Shown here: positions 1-7,589 of the stretch, in pieces | Position numbering within the stretch: position 1 is the first letter of the stretch | Layout: the number at the start of each line of letters is the position of its first letter | DNA from: CAZYFH01 sp965249175 | GTDB taxonomy: Bacteria; Acidobacteriota; Vicinamibacteria; Vicinamibacterales; UBA8438 | Length of the DNA: 64,000 nucleotides | Direction of reading: 5' to 3' | NCBI GenBank assembly: GCA_965249175.1 | Contig: OZ252227.1 | Span: 4,588,001 to 4,652,000 of the forward strand | Notes under the pieces: generated by a model | Told to the model about the DNA's origin: nothing | Databases searched by the model: none | What the model saw: the letters and a program-made list of their open reading frames with translations, nothing else | Made by a program: the position numbers and the translations under genes

Positions 1-97
1 ACGCGCCGGCCGAGGTGGCCTGCGCGGTCGCCGGAGCCGGCAGAAGCGGCAGGACGGCGATCAACGCGAACGATGCGGCGATGGCTCGGTCACTCAT
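1..97 (-). CDS. Secreted protein, N-terminal fragment (runs off window)
   Basis: The gene starts at the ATG complementary to 95-97 and leaves the window at position 1, so only 32 codons are visible. They read MSDRAIAASFALIAVLPLLP and then APATAQATSAGA, a typical Sec signal peptide with a hydrophobic core and an A-x-A type cleavage site near ATAQA. An AGGAG ribosome-binding site lies 9 bases upstream (complement of 107-111), which supports this start. The mature part is outside the window, so no function can be given beyond export. Confidence 0.75.
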   Translation of the reverse strand, partial: MSDRAIAASFALIAVLPLLPAPATAQATSAGA

Positions 98-524
98 CTG
101 GGAAATCTCCTGCCGTCACATGTTTCCGTGTCGGTCCGCCGTGATGGCGGCGACCTCCGGCACGACTTGCCACAGCGTAGCACCGCCACGGGGACAGGCC
201 GCGACGAGTTGCGGGCCGGGGAGGTCACCCATCGCCACAGCTTACGACTTTCTCGTCTCGCCGTCAGGCCGAGCAAAAAGGCGTTTTACGGCGTCCAGCT
301 ATTTACGTAGTCGCAGACATGCGGCGCGCCTGGACGCCCCCAGATGGGTCCTCACTGACGCCGATCTGTTGAGCCATCGTCGGGAAACGCGGATTGCTCC
401 GTCCTTGGCGACCAGTCGGGCCCGATTCGACTTCGGACTTCTGGTCTGAATGTGACGGAGCGGCTACCGCGTCAGACTGCGGCCGTCATTCATCGGCGAG
501 GACACGGAGAGTTGGGAGCATCAG
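98..524. other. Intergenic region, no gene seen
   Basis: This 427-base stretch lies between the divergent starts of the secreted protein (minus) and the DinB-like gene (plus). The open frames on either strand are arginine-rich, low-complexity translations with no recognisable family. It should hold the promoters of both genes, but I see no clear sigma-70 boxes. Confidence 0.5.
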
Positions 525-655
525 ATGACCGTGAAGGATCTAGAAGACCTCTACGACTATGGCTACTGGGCAAACAGGCAACTCTTCGAAGTGTTGGCAA
601 ACCTGACACCGGAGGAGTTCGTTCAGGATGTGGCCGGAAGCTACGGTTCTGTTCG

Positions 656-1987
656 GGCGCTTCAGGAATTCGGGTGGGCAAGAGTATGTGCTTCATCCGG
701 GTACAGGTCCAGGCGTCCGAGGTGGAAGTAGATGGCCTGGCGGAACCGCTCCCGGCTGCGAAAGCCCGCGGCCTGTTTCTTGATCCACTGGATGCGTGAG
801 TTGATGGCCTCGGCGGTCGCGTTCGTGATGCCGCTGATGATGGCGTTGATGACCCCGTCGAAATGTCGTCGGACGGTCCGTGCGGCGCGGATCATGGGTG
901 CCAGGCGCGAGCGTGCCATCCAGGCGAGTACCTCCTTCAACGCCCGCTCCGCCCGTTTGGGTTGGCGAAACGCGAAGGCGTCCATAAACGTTTCCTTGAT
1001 GGCCCAGGCTCGGGCGACCTTGAGGTTGCTGGACTTGAGCTGCGTCAGCTCGGCCGTCTGCGCCCGCGACATGTTCCAGGGATTCATGAGGAAGAGATGC
1101 CGCGTGCCCTTGAGGCGCTCGTCGTGTTGCTCTAGCAGCGTTTTGTGCTCTTCACGCCGGACCTTGTTCACCGCATCGCCCAACAGGCTGGCGAGGTGGT
1201 ACTTGTCGAAGACAATCCGCTCGTGCGCGGCCGGCCCCAACGCCCGGGTGACCGCGCTCAGGTAGGCGCCCGACATGTCCATCGCGACCGCCTCGATGCG
1301 GGCCCGTTCCGAGGCGGTGAGCGGGTCGAAGAAGCCGCTGAGCGACTCCGCCGAGCGGCCGTCCGAGACGAACAGGACCGCCGCCCGCCCGGGATCACAC
1401 ACAACCGTCACGTACTCATGCCGCTGCTGGAACGAGGTCTCATCAACGCCCACGACCTTGGGCACCGAGAGCTGACGGCGGGCGAGACCGCGGGCCACCG
1501 CGCGCTCCATGATGCCCGCCACCTGGTCCCAGCTCAGGGCGAGCAGCTCGGCGACGGCTTTTATACTGGCGTGCTGCAGCCATTCGATGACCAGACACTC
1601 GAAGAGGGCGGTGAAGCGAGACCGGGGGGCCGCCCAGGGCACCTTCAGCTGTCTGATCCCATGCGACGGACATTCGATTCGAGGAATCTCCCCCACGAGC
1701 ATGGTCTTGTATTGCATCGTGTCAAGGTGTCGCCACGACCGCGTCCGGGTGTCGTGGCGCGGGCAGGGCTCACTACACTCCGGGCACGGCGTCGATGCAT
1801 CCGGCCTGAGGGCCACAAACACCTGCACCGAGTGGTCTTGCATCGAGATGTCCACCTCGACGACTTCCCATGGTGGTTCGAGTCCGAGAAGCTGGGCATA
1901 CAAGTCACGGTCCTGCATGCCGGGATGCTACATCTACTCACGCCCACCCTCGATGGCGTCGTCCGCCACCCAAAAGCCGGAAGAGCC
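656..1987 (-). mobile_element. ISL3-family insertion sequence (element A, 1,332 bp)
   Basis: The imperfect terminal inverted repeats begin GGCGCTTCAGG at 656 and GGCTCTTCCGG (complement of 1977-1987), both followed by a GGGTGG block. The perfect 8-base direct repeats TCTGTTCG at 648-655 and 1988-1995 are the target duplication, the length known for the ISL3 family. One transposase gene fills the element on the minus strand. The target is a DinB-like gene. The repeat GGCTCTTC is shared with the ends of the two 1,449-bp elements elsewhere in the window, but the transposase is a different protein. Confidence 0.93.
662..1918 (-). CDS. ISL3-family transposase (element A)
   Basis: This 418-residue protein has an N-terminal zinc-ribbon-like Cys cluster (CPECSEPCPRHDTR, about residues 42-55) and a DDE domain. 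Candidate acidic residues are in VVGVDETSF, VAMDMSGAY and the late TAEAINSRIQWIKKQ segment. It should catalyse cut-and-paste transposition of the surrounding element by binding its inverted repeats. The stop codon lies inside the left inverted repeat. The reading frame is intact, so the element may still be active. Confidence 0.93.
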   Translation of the reverse strand: MQDRDLYAQLLGLEPPWEVVEVDISMQDHSVQVFVALRPDASTPCPECSEPCPRHDTRTRSWRHLDTMQYKTMLVGEIPRIECPSHGIRQLKVPWAAPRSRFTALFECLVIEWLQHASIKAVAELLALSWDQVAGIMERAVARGLARRQLSVPKVVGVDETSFQQRHEYVTVVCDPGRAAVLFVSDGRSAESLSGFFDPLTASERARIEAVAMDMSGAYLSAVTRALGPAAHERIVFDKYHLASLLGDAVNKVRREEHKTLLEQHDERLKGTRHLFLMNPWNMSRAQTAELTQLKSSNLKVARAWAIKETFMDAFAFRQPKRAERALKEVLAWMARSRLAPMIRAARTVRRHFDGVINAIISGITNATAEAINSRIQWIKKQAAGFRSRERFRQAIYFHLGRLDLYPDEAHTLAHPNS

Positions 1988-2585
1988 TCTGTTCGGAACA
2001 CCTTGGCTCATGCCATGAGCGCCGAGTGGGGGTGGCTCAGCCGGTGCGGCGACACGGAGCGGCCATCCCGACTCAGCCCTGACGACTTCCCGACGGTCGA
2101 GTCTCTCACGGAAACCTGGAGCAAGGTCGAGACCTACGTGCGCGCGTTCCTATCCACACTCAAAGACGAAGATCTGGGCCGGAGCGTCGAGTTCACGCTT
2201 GGCGGGGACAAGAGGCGCTCGATGTTACTTGGAGAACTGTTGCGGCACGGGGCTATCCATGCCGTTCACCATCGAGGGCAAGTTGCTCTGTTGCTCAGAC
2301 TAATCGACTACTCGCCGGGTAACTTTGACATGCTCTTCTTCTTTGGAGAAAGGCACGAGACCGGTGGTGGATAGGTTCGGGACTACCACCTGACGGTGGG
2401 AACTGCGACTCGGTCGAAGCGAACGGCCAACTTATCGAGATTGGTCCTGATAAACGCCGATCTGTAGAGCTATGCTCACCGCAACTGTTGCATCGCGGGC
2501 CCTGGGCCAGGTAGCCGACCCCCATGTCGTCCTGGCCTAGCGGGGAGCGGATCGCGTAGCGGCCGAGCCGCGAGTTTCCATAAGT

Positions 2586-3089
2586 CTAGGGCTCGAACTC
2601 TTGGACCAGCTCCAGGTTGACGACGATCTGTCCATCCCCCGGACCAAACGCGCCCATGTAGGTCTCGTAGAGCGTCTGCACCTCGGCAGGGAACGCCTCG
2701 TTGAGAATTTGAGTCACGGCACAGTCAGCGTCGGAGACCGTCGGGTCAATGAACGACACATACACCAAGTTGCCGTTCGGTCCCGTTTCTTGCGCGTTGT
2801 AGATCCGCCAGCCGGCGGCCTGCTGCCGACGCGCCACGTCTTCGGTGTTCGCCAGTGCTTCAGCGAGCTTGGTCAGCACGCGTTCGAAGTCGGGCGCACT
2901 GCCGGCGCGCACAAAGTTGACAATCATCCCCGCGTCCGTGGCGAACGAGCGGTCCGCTTGCACAGCCTCGGTCTGGGTTGGGACTGCCATTCCAAGCGCC
3001 ACACCGACAGCGACTGCTGCTGTCACCAGCGCGCGGACTCTCCAGACGGGACGACGTGTAGACCCTCGAGCGAGATTAGAACGTGTCAT
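2586..3089 (-). CDS. Small secreted protein of unknown function
   Basis: This encodes 167 residues from the ATG at 3087-3089. A longer frame to 3152 exists, but the chosen start follows a GGAAGGGTGGA purine-rich stretch and begins a clean export signal: a basic MTRSNLARGSTRRPVWR, then a hydrophobic VRALVTAAVAVGVALGMAV. The mature part (MIVNFVRAGSAPDFERVLTKL...LVYVSFIDP...QIVVNLELVQEF) alternates short beta strands and helices, as dimeric alpha/beta-barrel proteins do. That fold is only a guess and no catalytic motif is visible. It is probably periplasmic. Confidence 0.75.
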   Translation of the reverse strand: MTRSNLARGSTRRPVWRVRALVTAAVAVGVALGMAVPTQTEAVQADRSFATDAGMIVNFVRAGSAPDFERVLTKLAEALANTEDVARRQQAAGWRIYNAQETGPNGNLVYVSFIDPTVSDADCAVTQILNEAFPAEVQTLYETYMGAFGPGDGQIVVNLELVQEFEP

Positions 3090-3411
3090 GACCAGTCCAC
3101 CCTTCCTCGTTCGCACCGCGCACCTCACTATACGCGGCTCGCTCACGTCCACGTCGAGGGCACCGTCCCCACGCGCCGCGACGTTGGAACACTAAGCAGC
3201 TCAGTTCACAGGTGGCCCGTCGGCTGGGCCGTCCGGGTTTCACCGGGAGCAACTGCTCCTTTGGCCGTCCCTTCATGGCTTGCCAGTCTTGGAAACCTCG
3301 CGGAGTCTTATGCCTTACATCGGCTCCCTCCTGAGCTCCTTCTAGTGTCGGAGAACAGCTGGACGTCAACGGACGCGACAGGACGACAGTCGTTACTTCG
3401 CGCCTATTTTT
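3090..3411. other. Intergenic region left of ISL3-family element B, no gene seen
   Basis: These 322 bases between the small secreted protein and the IS show no supported reading frame. Translations in all frames lack a ribosome-binding site or a recognisable family. The promoter of the small secreted protein should be here. The last 8 bases (3404-3411, CTATTTTT) are the left target duplication of the IS. Confidence 0.5.
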
Positions 3412-4860
3412 GGCTCTTCGTCGATTTGAGTACAGCGATCTGAGGTGATACCCGGCCGCCTGCGCGGGCCGCAATTGAGGTGGGCGGCCTGCTCGACGGC
3501 CTGGACGAAAGAACGCGATCCCACTTGCACCGGACCACCCGGTGTTGTTCTCTCTTGATGTGCAACCAAGAAGGGAGGACACGTGGGATCGCAACGGGAT
3601 TGTACCTGGATCTTGGGCTTGTCGGGCTTCCGAGTGGTGCGCGTCGAACGGGAGGACGACGGGGTGGAGAGTCGCCTGCGGTTGCAGTTGGAGCGGCGCG
3701 GGATACGGCGCTATGTGTGCAACGGCTGTGGACGCCGCACCGGCCGCGTGCGCGCCGCGCGCGAGCGGACGTGGGACGATCTGCCCTGGGCACGGCATCC
3801 GGTCACGTTGGTCTACCGGCAACGACGCGTGATCTGTCGCCACTGCGGGGTGCGCACGGAGCGGATCGAATTTGCCACCCCGAAGGCCCGGGTCACGCGC
3901 CGCTTGCGCCAGCAGATCGGCCTGGATTGCCAGTCGATGCCGACCAGCCACGCCGCCGTGCGGCACCGCGTCAGCTGGGGCAAAGCCCGGCGCGCCGAGA
4001 CGGCCTTCTTGACCGAGTGGGATCGCACCCGCCGGAAACGGCGACCGCGGCACATCGGCCTCGATGAGGTGCAGCGCGGGAAGGGCCAGCGCTTCTGGAC
4101 TGTCCTGTCGGATGTGGTGCGCGGCGAGGTCATGGGCTTGCGTCAGGATCGCACAACGACTACCGCCACGACCTTGCTCACGGAGGATCTCGACCCGCAT
4201 CAGCGGGGCGCGATTCACGCGGTGTGTACCGACATGCACCGGCCCTATCTCAATGCGGTCACGCAGGTGCTGCCGCAGGCCGACGTGGTGTTCGACAAAT
4301 TCCATGTCCTCCAGCATGCGAGCGCCGCGCTCGACGAGGTCCGCCGCCAAGAGTTCTTCCGCGCCGGGGCCGTGATGCGTGCCCATGGGCGCGGGAAACG
4401 CTGGTTGCTGCTCCGGCGCTGGAAGACGGTCCGCGGCTCGAAGCGCCGGGAACTGCAGACGTTGTTTGCCGCGAATCGCCGGCTGTTCAAAGCCTGTCTC
4501 CTGCGCGAACAGCTCGACCGCCTGTGGACGTATCGGACGCCGATGGGCGTGGGGCACTTCCTCATCGGCTGGGTGACCGCGTTGCGCTGGCAACGGCTCC
4601 CCGAGATGGAGCGCCTCGGCGCGTTCCTCGTTCGTCATCTCGAGGGCATCGCTGCCTACTGCTTCCACCCTGTTCGCTTCGGCGTGGTCGAATCGATCAA
4701 CACGACCATCAAGGCGGTCCTCCGCCGCGCACGCGGTATGCAGAATGAACAACTGCTCTTGCTCAAACTGAAGTGGGCCACGGCTCATCCGATTCGATCG
4801 TCTCGCGACCTGGCGCGCTTCTTGAGCCTTCAACCCTTGTACTCAAATCGGTGAAGAGCC
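3412..4860 (+). mobile_element. ISL3-family insertion sequence (element B, copy 1, 1,449 bp)
   Basis: The ends are inverted repeats beginning GGCTCTTCGTCGATTTGAG at 3412 and GGCTCTTCACCGATTTGAG (complement of 4842-4860). The target duplication is CTATTTTT at 3404-3411 and 4861-4868. It holds one transposase gene on the plus strand. A second copy of exactly the same length sits at 57512-58960 in the opposite orientation. All frames of the two copies give the same translations over the transposase, so they are essentially identical in DNA. This copy landed in a non-coding, locally A/T-rich site. Confidence 0.95.
3583..4854 (+). CDS. ISL3-family transposase (element B, copy 1)
   Basis: This 423-residue protein has two CxxC pairs near the N terminus (CNGC about residue 47 and CRHC about residue 86), suggesting zinc-ribbon DNA binding. 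A DDE core follows, with candidate acidic residues in HIGLDEVQRGKG, AVCTDMHRPY and GVVESINTTIKAVLRRARG. The last matches the conserved C-terminal Glu block of the family. The frame is intact and ends 6 bases before the right end of the element. The C terminus LYSNR is encoded by the inverted repeat itself. A long antisense frame across the gene is a by-product of composition. Confidence 0.95.
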   Translation: MGSQRDCTWILGLSGFRVVRVEREDDGVESRLRLQLERRGIRRYVCNGCGRRTGRVRAARERTWDDLPWARHPVTLVYRQRRVICRHCGVRTERIEFATPKARVTRRLRQQIGLDCQSMPTSHAAVRHRVSWGKARRAETAFLTEWDRTRRKRRPRHIGLDEVQRGKGQRFWTVLSDVVRGEVMGLRQDRTTTTATTLLTEDLDPHQRGAIHAVCTDMHRPYLNAVTQVLPQADVVFDKFHVLQHASAALDEVRRQEFFRAGAVMRAHGRGKRWLLLRRWKTVRGSKRRELQTLFAANRRLFKACLLREQLDRLWTYRTPMGVGHFLIGWVTALRWQRLPEMERLGAFLVRHLEGIAAYCFHPVRFGVVESINTTIKAVLRRARGMQNEQLLLLKLKWATAHPIRSSRDLARFLSLQPLYSNR

Positions 4861-5478
4861 CTATTTTTAAATGTGTAATGGACATACTCGGACAAGCCTG
4901 GACAATCGTTTGGTGGACGCCGCCTCCACCATCCAACAAGTTACTGATCACCGCCTTCCTCGAAGGCAAGGGCGGCCGCCTACTTTCCGCAGGCGCTCCG
5001 GGCCGCATCCGAGATGAACGTGCCCCGGAGTCCGGGACTAATGACCTTCGCGGCCTTCGCCACGCACGATACATACTGACCGTGGTTCTTCCACGACGCG
5101 TCGCACGGGCAGGCTGCGTGGAGCGCATCAAAGAACTCCAACGACGAGACCGACGTGAACCCCGTTCATGGTCGTCGTTTCGGCTAGGACGGTGCCGCTC
5201 CCCTAATCTCATGGCCCTTGAGCGCGTTCTTCCGTATACCAACCTCGGGTGGTGGTTCGACCCCCTCCGCACCGATCTCTTCCAGACACCGTGGCGCCTG
5301 TATGATGCCCTGCCATGGCCGACACCATGACCGCGGACGCCCTGGAGAAGCCCCGTCTCGAGATCGCCGTCAAGGCCAAGGGTGCTGTCGAAGATGCTGA
5401 AGACTCAGTAGTCAATCAAGGGCAATCCCATCGAACCTCTCGGCCTCGCGGGCGCCACCGATGAACGGAGCAAAACAG
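4861..5478. other. Intergenic region right of element B, possible gene remnants
   Basis: After the right target duplication (4861-4868) there is no convincing intact gene before the PQQ dehydrogenase. Short protein-like stretches appear in different frames, for example YFPQALRAASEMNVPRSPGL around 4980-5045 and a 49-codon frame from the ATG at 5315 (MADTMTADALEKPRLEIAVK) to a stop at 5462-5464. Neither has a good ribosome-binding site or a known family. I read this as decayed or non-coding DNA that includes the dehydrogenase promoter. Confidence 0.4.
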
Positions 5479-7272
5479 ATGCGATCCGACAGCTTGCCTC
5501 ACGTCGTGGTCATCCTAGCCTCCTCGATCTTGTTTGCGTCGAGCCCATCGCCGGTGCTCGCGCAACCGGCCGACGACTTCGCGCCCGTCACCGATACGAT
5601 GCTGGAGAATCCGGCTGATGAAGACTGGCTGACCTGGCGGCGCACCACCGACGGGTGGGGCTACAGCCCGCTCGACGAGATCACGCCCGACAACGTCGGC
5701 GCTCTCCGGATGGTCTGGACCCGGGCGATGGCCCCGGGGCGGATGGAAGGCACGCCCCTGGCCTACAACGGCGTGCTCTTCATGCCGCAGTCAGACGACG
5801 TCATCGAGGCGATCGACGCCGTGACCGGAGACCTGCAGTGGTCGTATCGGCGCGACCTGCCGGACGATGTCTACGACATGGTCGGCGGCAACGCCCGCAC
5901 CAACCGGAATGTGGCGATCTACGACCGGCTCATCGTCAACACGACGGATGACGACTTCGCAATCGGGATCGACGCAACGACCGGCGAGGTGGTGTGGGAG
6001 ACCAAGATCTTCGACTACCAGGTGAACCCGGCCGGTCACAGCGCCGGACCGATCATCGCCGACGGCAAGATGATCTCCGGTCGCAGCTGCCGGCCGATGG
6101 GTGGCCCGGAGACCTGCGTCGTGATCGCCCACGACGCCCGTACCGGCGAGGAGCGCTGGCGGCGGAGCACGGTGGCCCTGCCGGGTGAGCCGGGCGACGA
6201 GACCTGGGGCGGGGTGCCCTACGAGCGGCGGATTCACGTCGGAAGCTGGATGCCGGCCAGCTATGACCCGGAGTTGCGGTTGATCTACCAGGGGACCTCG
6301 GTCACCTCTCCTGCCCCGAAGTTCATGCTTGGCGGGGTCGACAACACGCACCTCTATCACAACTCGACACTGGCGCTCGACGTCGACACCGGCGAGATCC
6401 GCTGGCACTACCAGCACCTGAATGATCACTGGGACCTCGACCATCCGTTCGAGCGGATTCTGGTCGACACGGCGGTGGCCCCGGACCCGTCCGCGGTGAG
6501 CTGGATCAACCCGCGCATTCAACCCGGAGAGGAGCGACGAGTGGTCACCGGCGTCCCGGGCAAGACCGGGCTGGTCTACACGCTGGACCGGGAGACGGGG
6601 GAGTTCCTGTGGGCGACGCCGACGGTCACGCAGAACGTGATCAGCGGCATCGATGGCGCGACCGGGGTGGTGTCGACCAACTCCGAGGTGGTCTTCACAC
6701 AGCCGGGACAAACGGTGTTCGCCTGTCCAACCTGGAACGGGGGCAAGGACTGGGAGGCGGGCGCCTACAGCCCGTTGACGAACACGATGTACATGCCGCT
6801 GCGGCAAACGTGCGCTCGGATGATGGCCGCCACGGAGTTCGAAGACCGACCGAACGAGCCCAACGAGAGTCGCGCGGCGATCTACGCGATCGCTTACCGG
6901 CATCAGATTGCGCCGGGGACGGAGAACGTCGGCACCATTCGGGCGATCTCGGCCGAGACTGGCGCGACCGAGTGGCTCTACGAGCAGCGGGCGGCCACCA
7001 TGTCGCTGGTGGCCACCGGCGGGGGGCTGCTGTTCGGCGGGGATACCAACGGCCGGTTCCGGGCGTTCAGCCAGGAGACGGGCGAGATTCTCTGGGAGAT
7101 CAACCTCGGCTCACCGGTGTCCGGGTTTCCGATCAGCTTCGGGGTCGACGGGCGGCAGTACATCGCGGTCGCCACGGGGTCGGGTGGCACCGCCTCACAC
7201 TTCATGGGGCTGACCCCGGAGCTACGACCCAGTGCGGGAAACAACCTGTTCGTGTTCGCGCTGCCGAAGTAG
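5479..7272 (+). CDS. PQQ-dependent alcohol dehydrogenase-like quinoprotein
   Basis: This encodes 597 residues from the ATG at 5479, preceded by CGGAGC. An in-frame ATG at 5461 would add six residues. MRSDSLPHVVVILASSILFA...VLAQP is a signal peptide, so the enzyme is periplasmic. The body is an eight-bladed beta-propeller with repeated blade-end motifs (IDAVTGDLQWSY, IDATTGEVVWET, LDVDTGEIRWHY, LDRETGEFLWAT, ISAETGATEWLY, FSQETGEILWEI). NDHWDLDHPF resembles the WDxD segment carrying the catalytic Asp of quinoprotein alcohol dehydrogenases. There is no CxxCH, so electrons would pass to a separate carrier. The substrate is unknown. Confidence 0.9.
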   Translation: MRSDSLPHVVVILASSILFASSPSPVLAQPADDFAPVTDTMLENPADEDWLTWRRTTDGWGYSPLDEITPDNVGALRMVWTRAMAPGRMEGTPLAYNGVLFMPQSDDVIEAIDAVTGDLQWSYRRDLPDDVYDMVGGNARTNRNVAIYDRLIVNTTDDDFAIGIDATTGEVVWETKIFDYQVNPAGHSAGPIIADGKMISGRSCRPMGGPETCVVIAHDARTGEERWRRSTVALPGEPGDETWGGVPYERRIHVGSWMPASYDPELRLIYQGTSVTSPAPKFMLGGVDNTHLYHNSTLALDVDTGEIRWHYQHLNDHWDLDHPFERILVDTAVAPDPSAVSWINPRIQPGEERRVVTGVPGKTGLVYTLDRETGEFLWATPTVTQNVISGIDGATGVVSTNSEVVFTQPGQTVFACPTWNGGKDWEAGAYSPLTNTMYMPLRQTCARMMAATEFEDRPNEPNESRAAIYAIAYRHQIAPGTENVGTIRAISAETGATEWLYEQRAATMSLVATGGGLLFGGDTNGRFRAFSQETGEILWEINLGSPVSGFPISFGVDGRQYIAVATGSGGTASHFMGLTPELRPSAGNNLFVFALPK

Positions 7273-7589
7273 AGGGCGCGCAGACGCGCAACGCGTCTTG
7301 TTCTCTATTCGCGTCGAGGATCAGGACGTGCCCGCGACACGAAGCCCACGCCCGAACAGCTGACGTCAGGGCGTCGAAGACGTCCACGACCCCCATTTCG
7401 CATCTTCTCGTCGGGCAGGACGCCGAGCGGGAGACTGGCTCGTCATCCAGCCTCCTCTGCCGCCCACCTCTCTCAACCCGATAGTGCCGCCCCGCGTTCG
7501 CTTTCCGAAGAGTGAACGTTCTTACTGGGTGACCGCGAGTCAAGACCGACTCCGGGCACTTCGGACCACACACCGACAAGGAGTGACCT
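7273..7589. other. Intergenic region, no gene seen
   Basis: These 317 bases lie between the PQQ dehydrogenase stop and the metzincin-like gene. I see no supported frame. A perfect 10-base palindrome, CTGACGTCAG, lies at 7360-7369 and could be an operator, but it is too short to call. Confidence 0.4.

Larger units (their letters stand above)
525..2374 (+). pseudogene. DinB-superfamily protein, split by an ISL3-family insertion
   Basis: Bases 525-655 encode MTVKDLEDLYDYGYWANRQL... and 1996-2374 encode NTLAHAMSAEWGWLSRC...HAVHHRGQVALLLRL. Removing 656-1987 and one copy of the 8-base duplication joins them in frame (GSYGSVR-NTLAHAM) into a 169-residue protein. It has the DinB four-helix pattern: a WANRQLF first helix, a His-containing second helix, and the HxxxHRGQ metal-site helix. 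The family includes metal-dependent thiol transferases and many uncharacterised proteins, so the substrate is unknown. A GGGAG ribosome-binding site precedes the start. As it stands, the 5' part reads into IS sequence and stops at 731. The gene is presumably inactive. Confidence 0.85.

Noticed and set aside
1145..2374. Long plus-strand frame of 409 codons
   Set aside because: Its first two-thirds run antisense to the ISL3-family transposase; only the last 126 codons (from 1996) belong to a real gene, the DinB-like fragment.
2601..3443. Plus-strand frame of 280 codons
   Set aside because: It is mostly antisense to the small secreted protein and runs into IS sequence at its end.
3076..4833. 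Minus-strand frame of 585 codons across element B
   Set aside because: It is antisense to an intact transposase, with Arg/His/Pro-rich composition and no family; the equivalent frame occurs in the second copy.
5315..5464. Possible 49-codon gene (MADTMTADALEKPRLEIAVK...)
   Set aside because: There is no good ribosome-binding site or homology, and it overlaps the dehydrogenase start; kept only as a remark in the intergenic entry.
5791..6903. Minus-strand frame of 370 codons
   Set aside because: It is a shadow of the PQQ dehydrogenase; that propeller repeats clearly in the plus frame.
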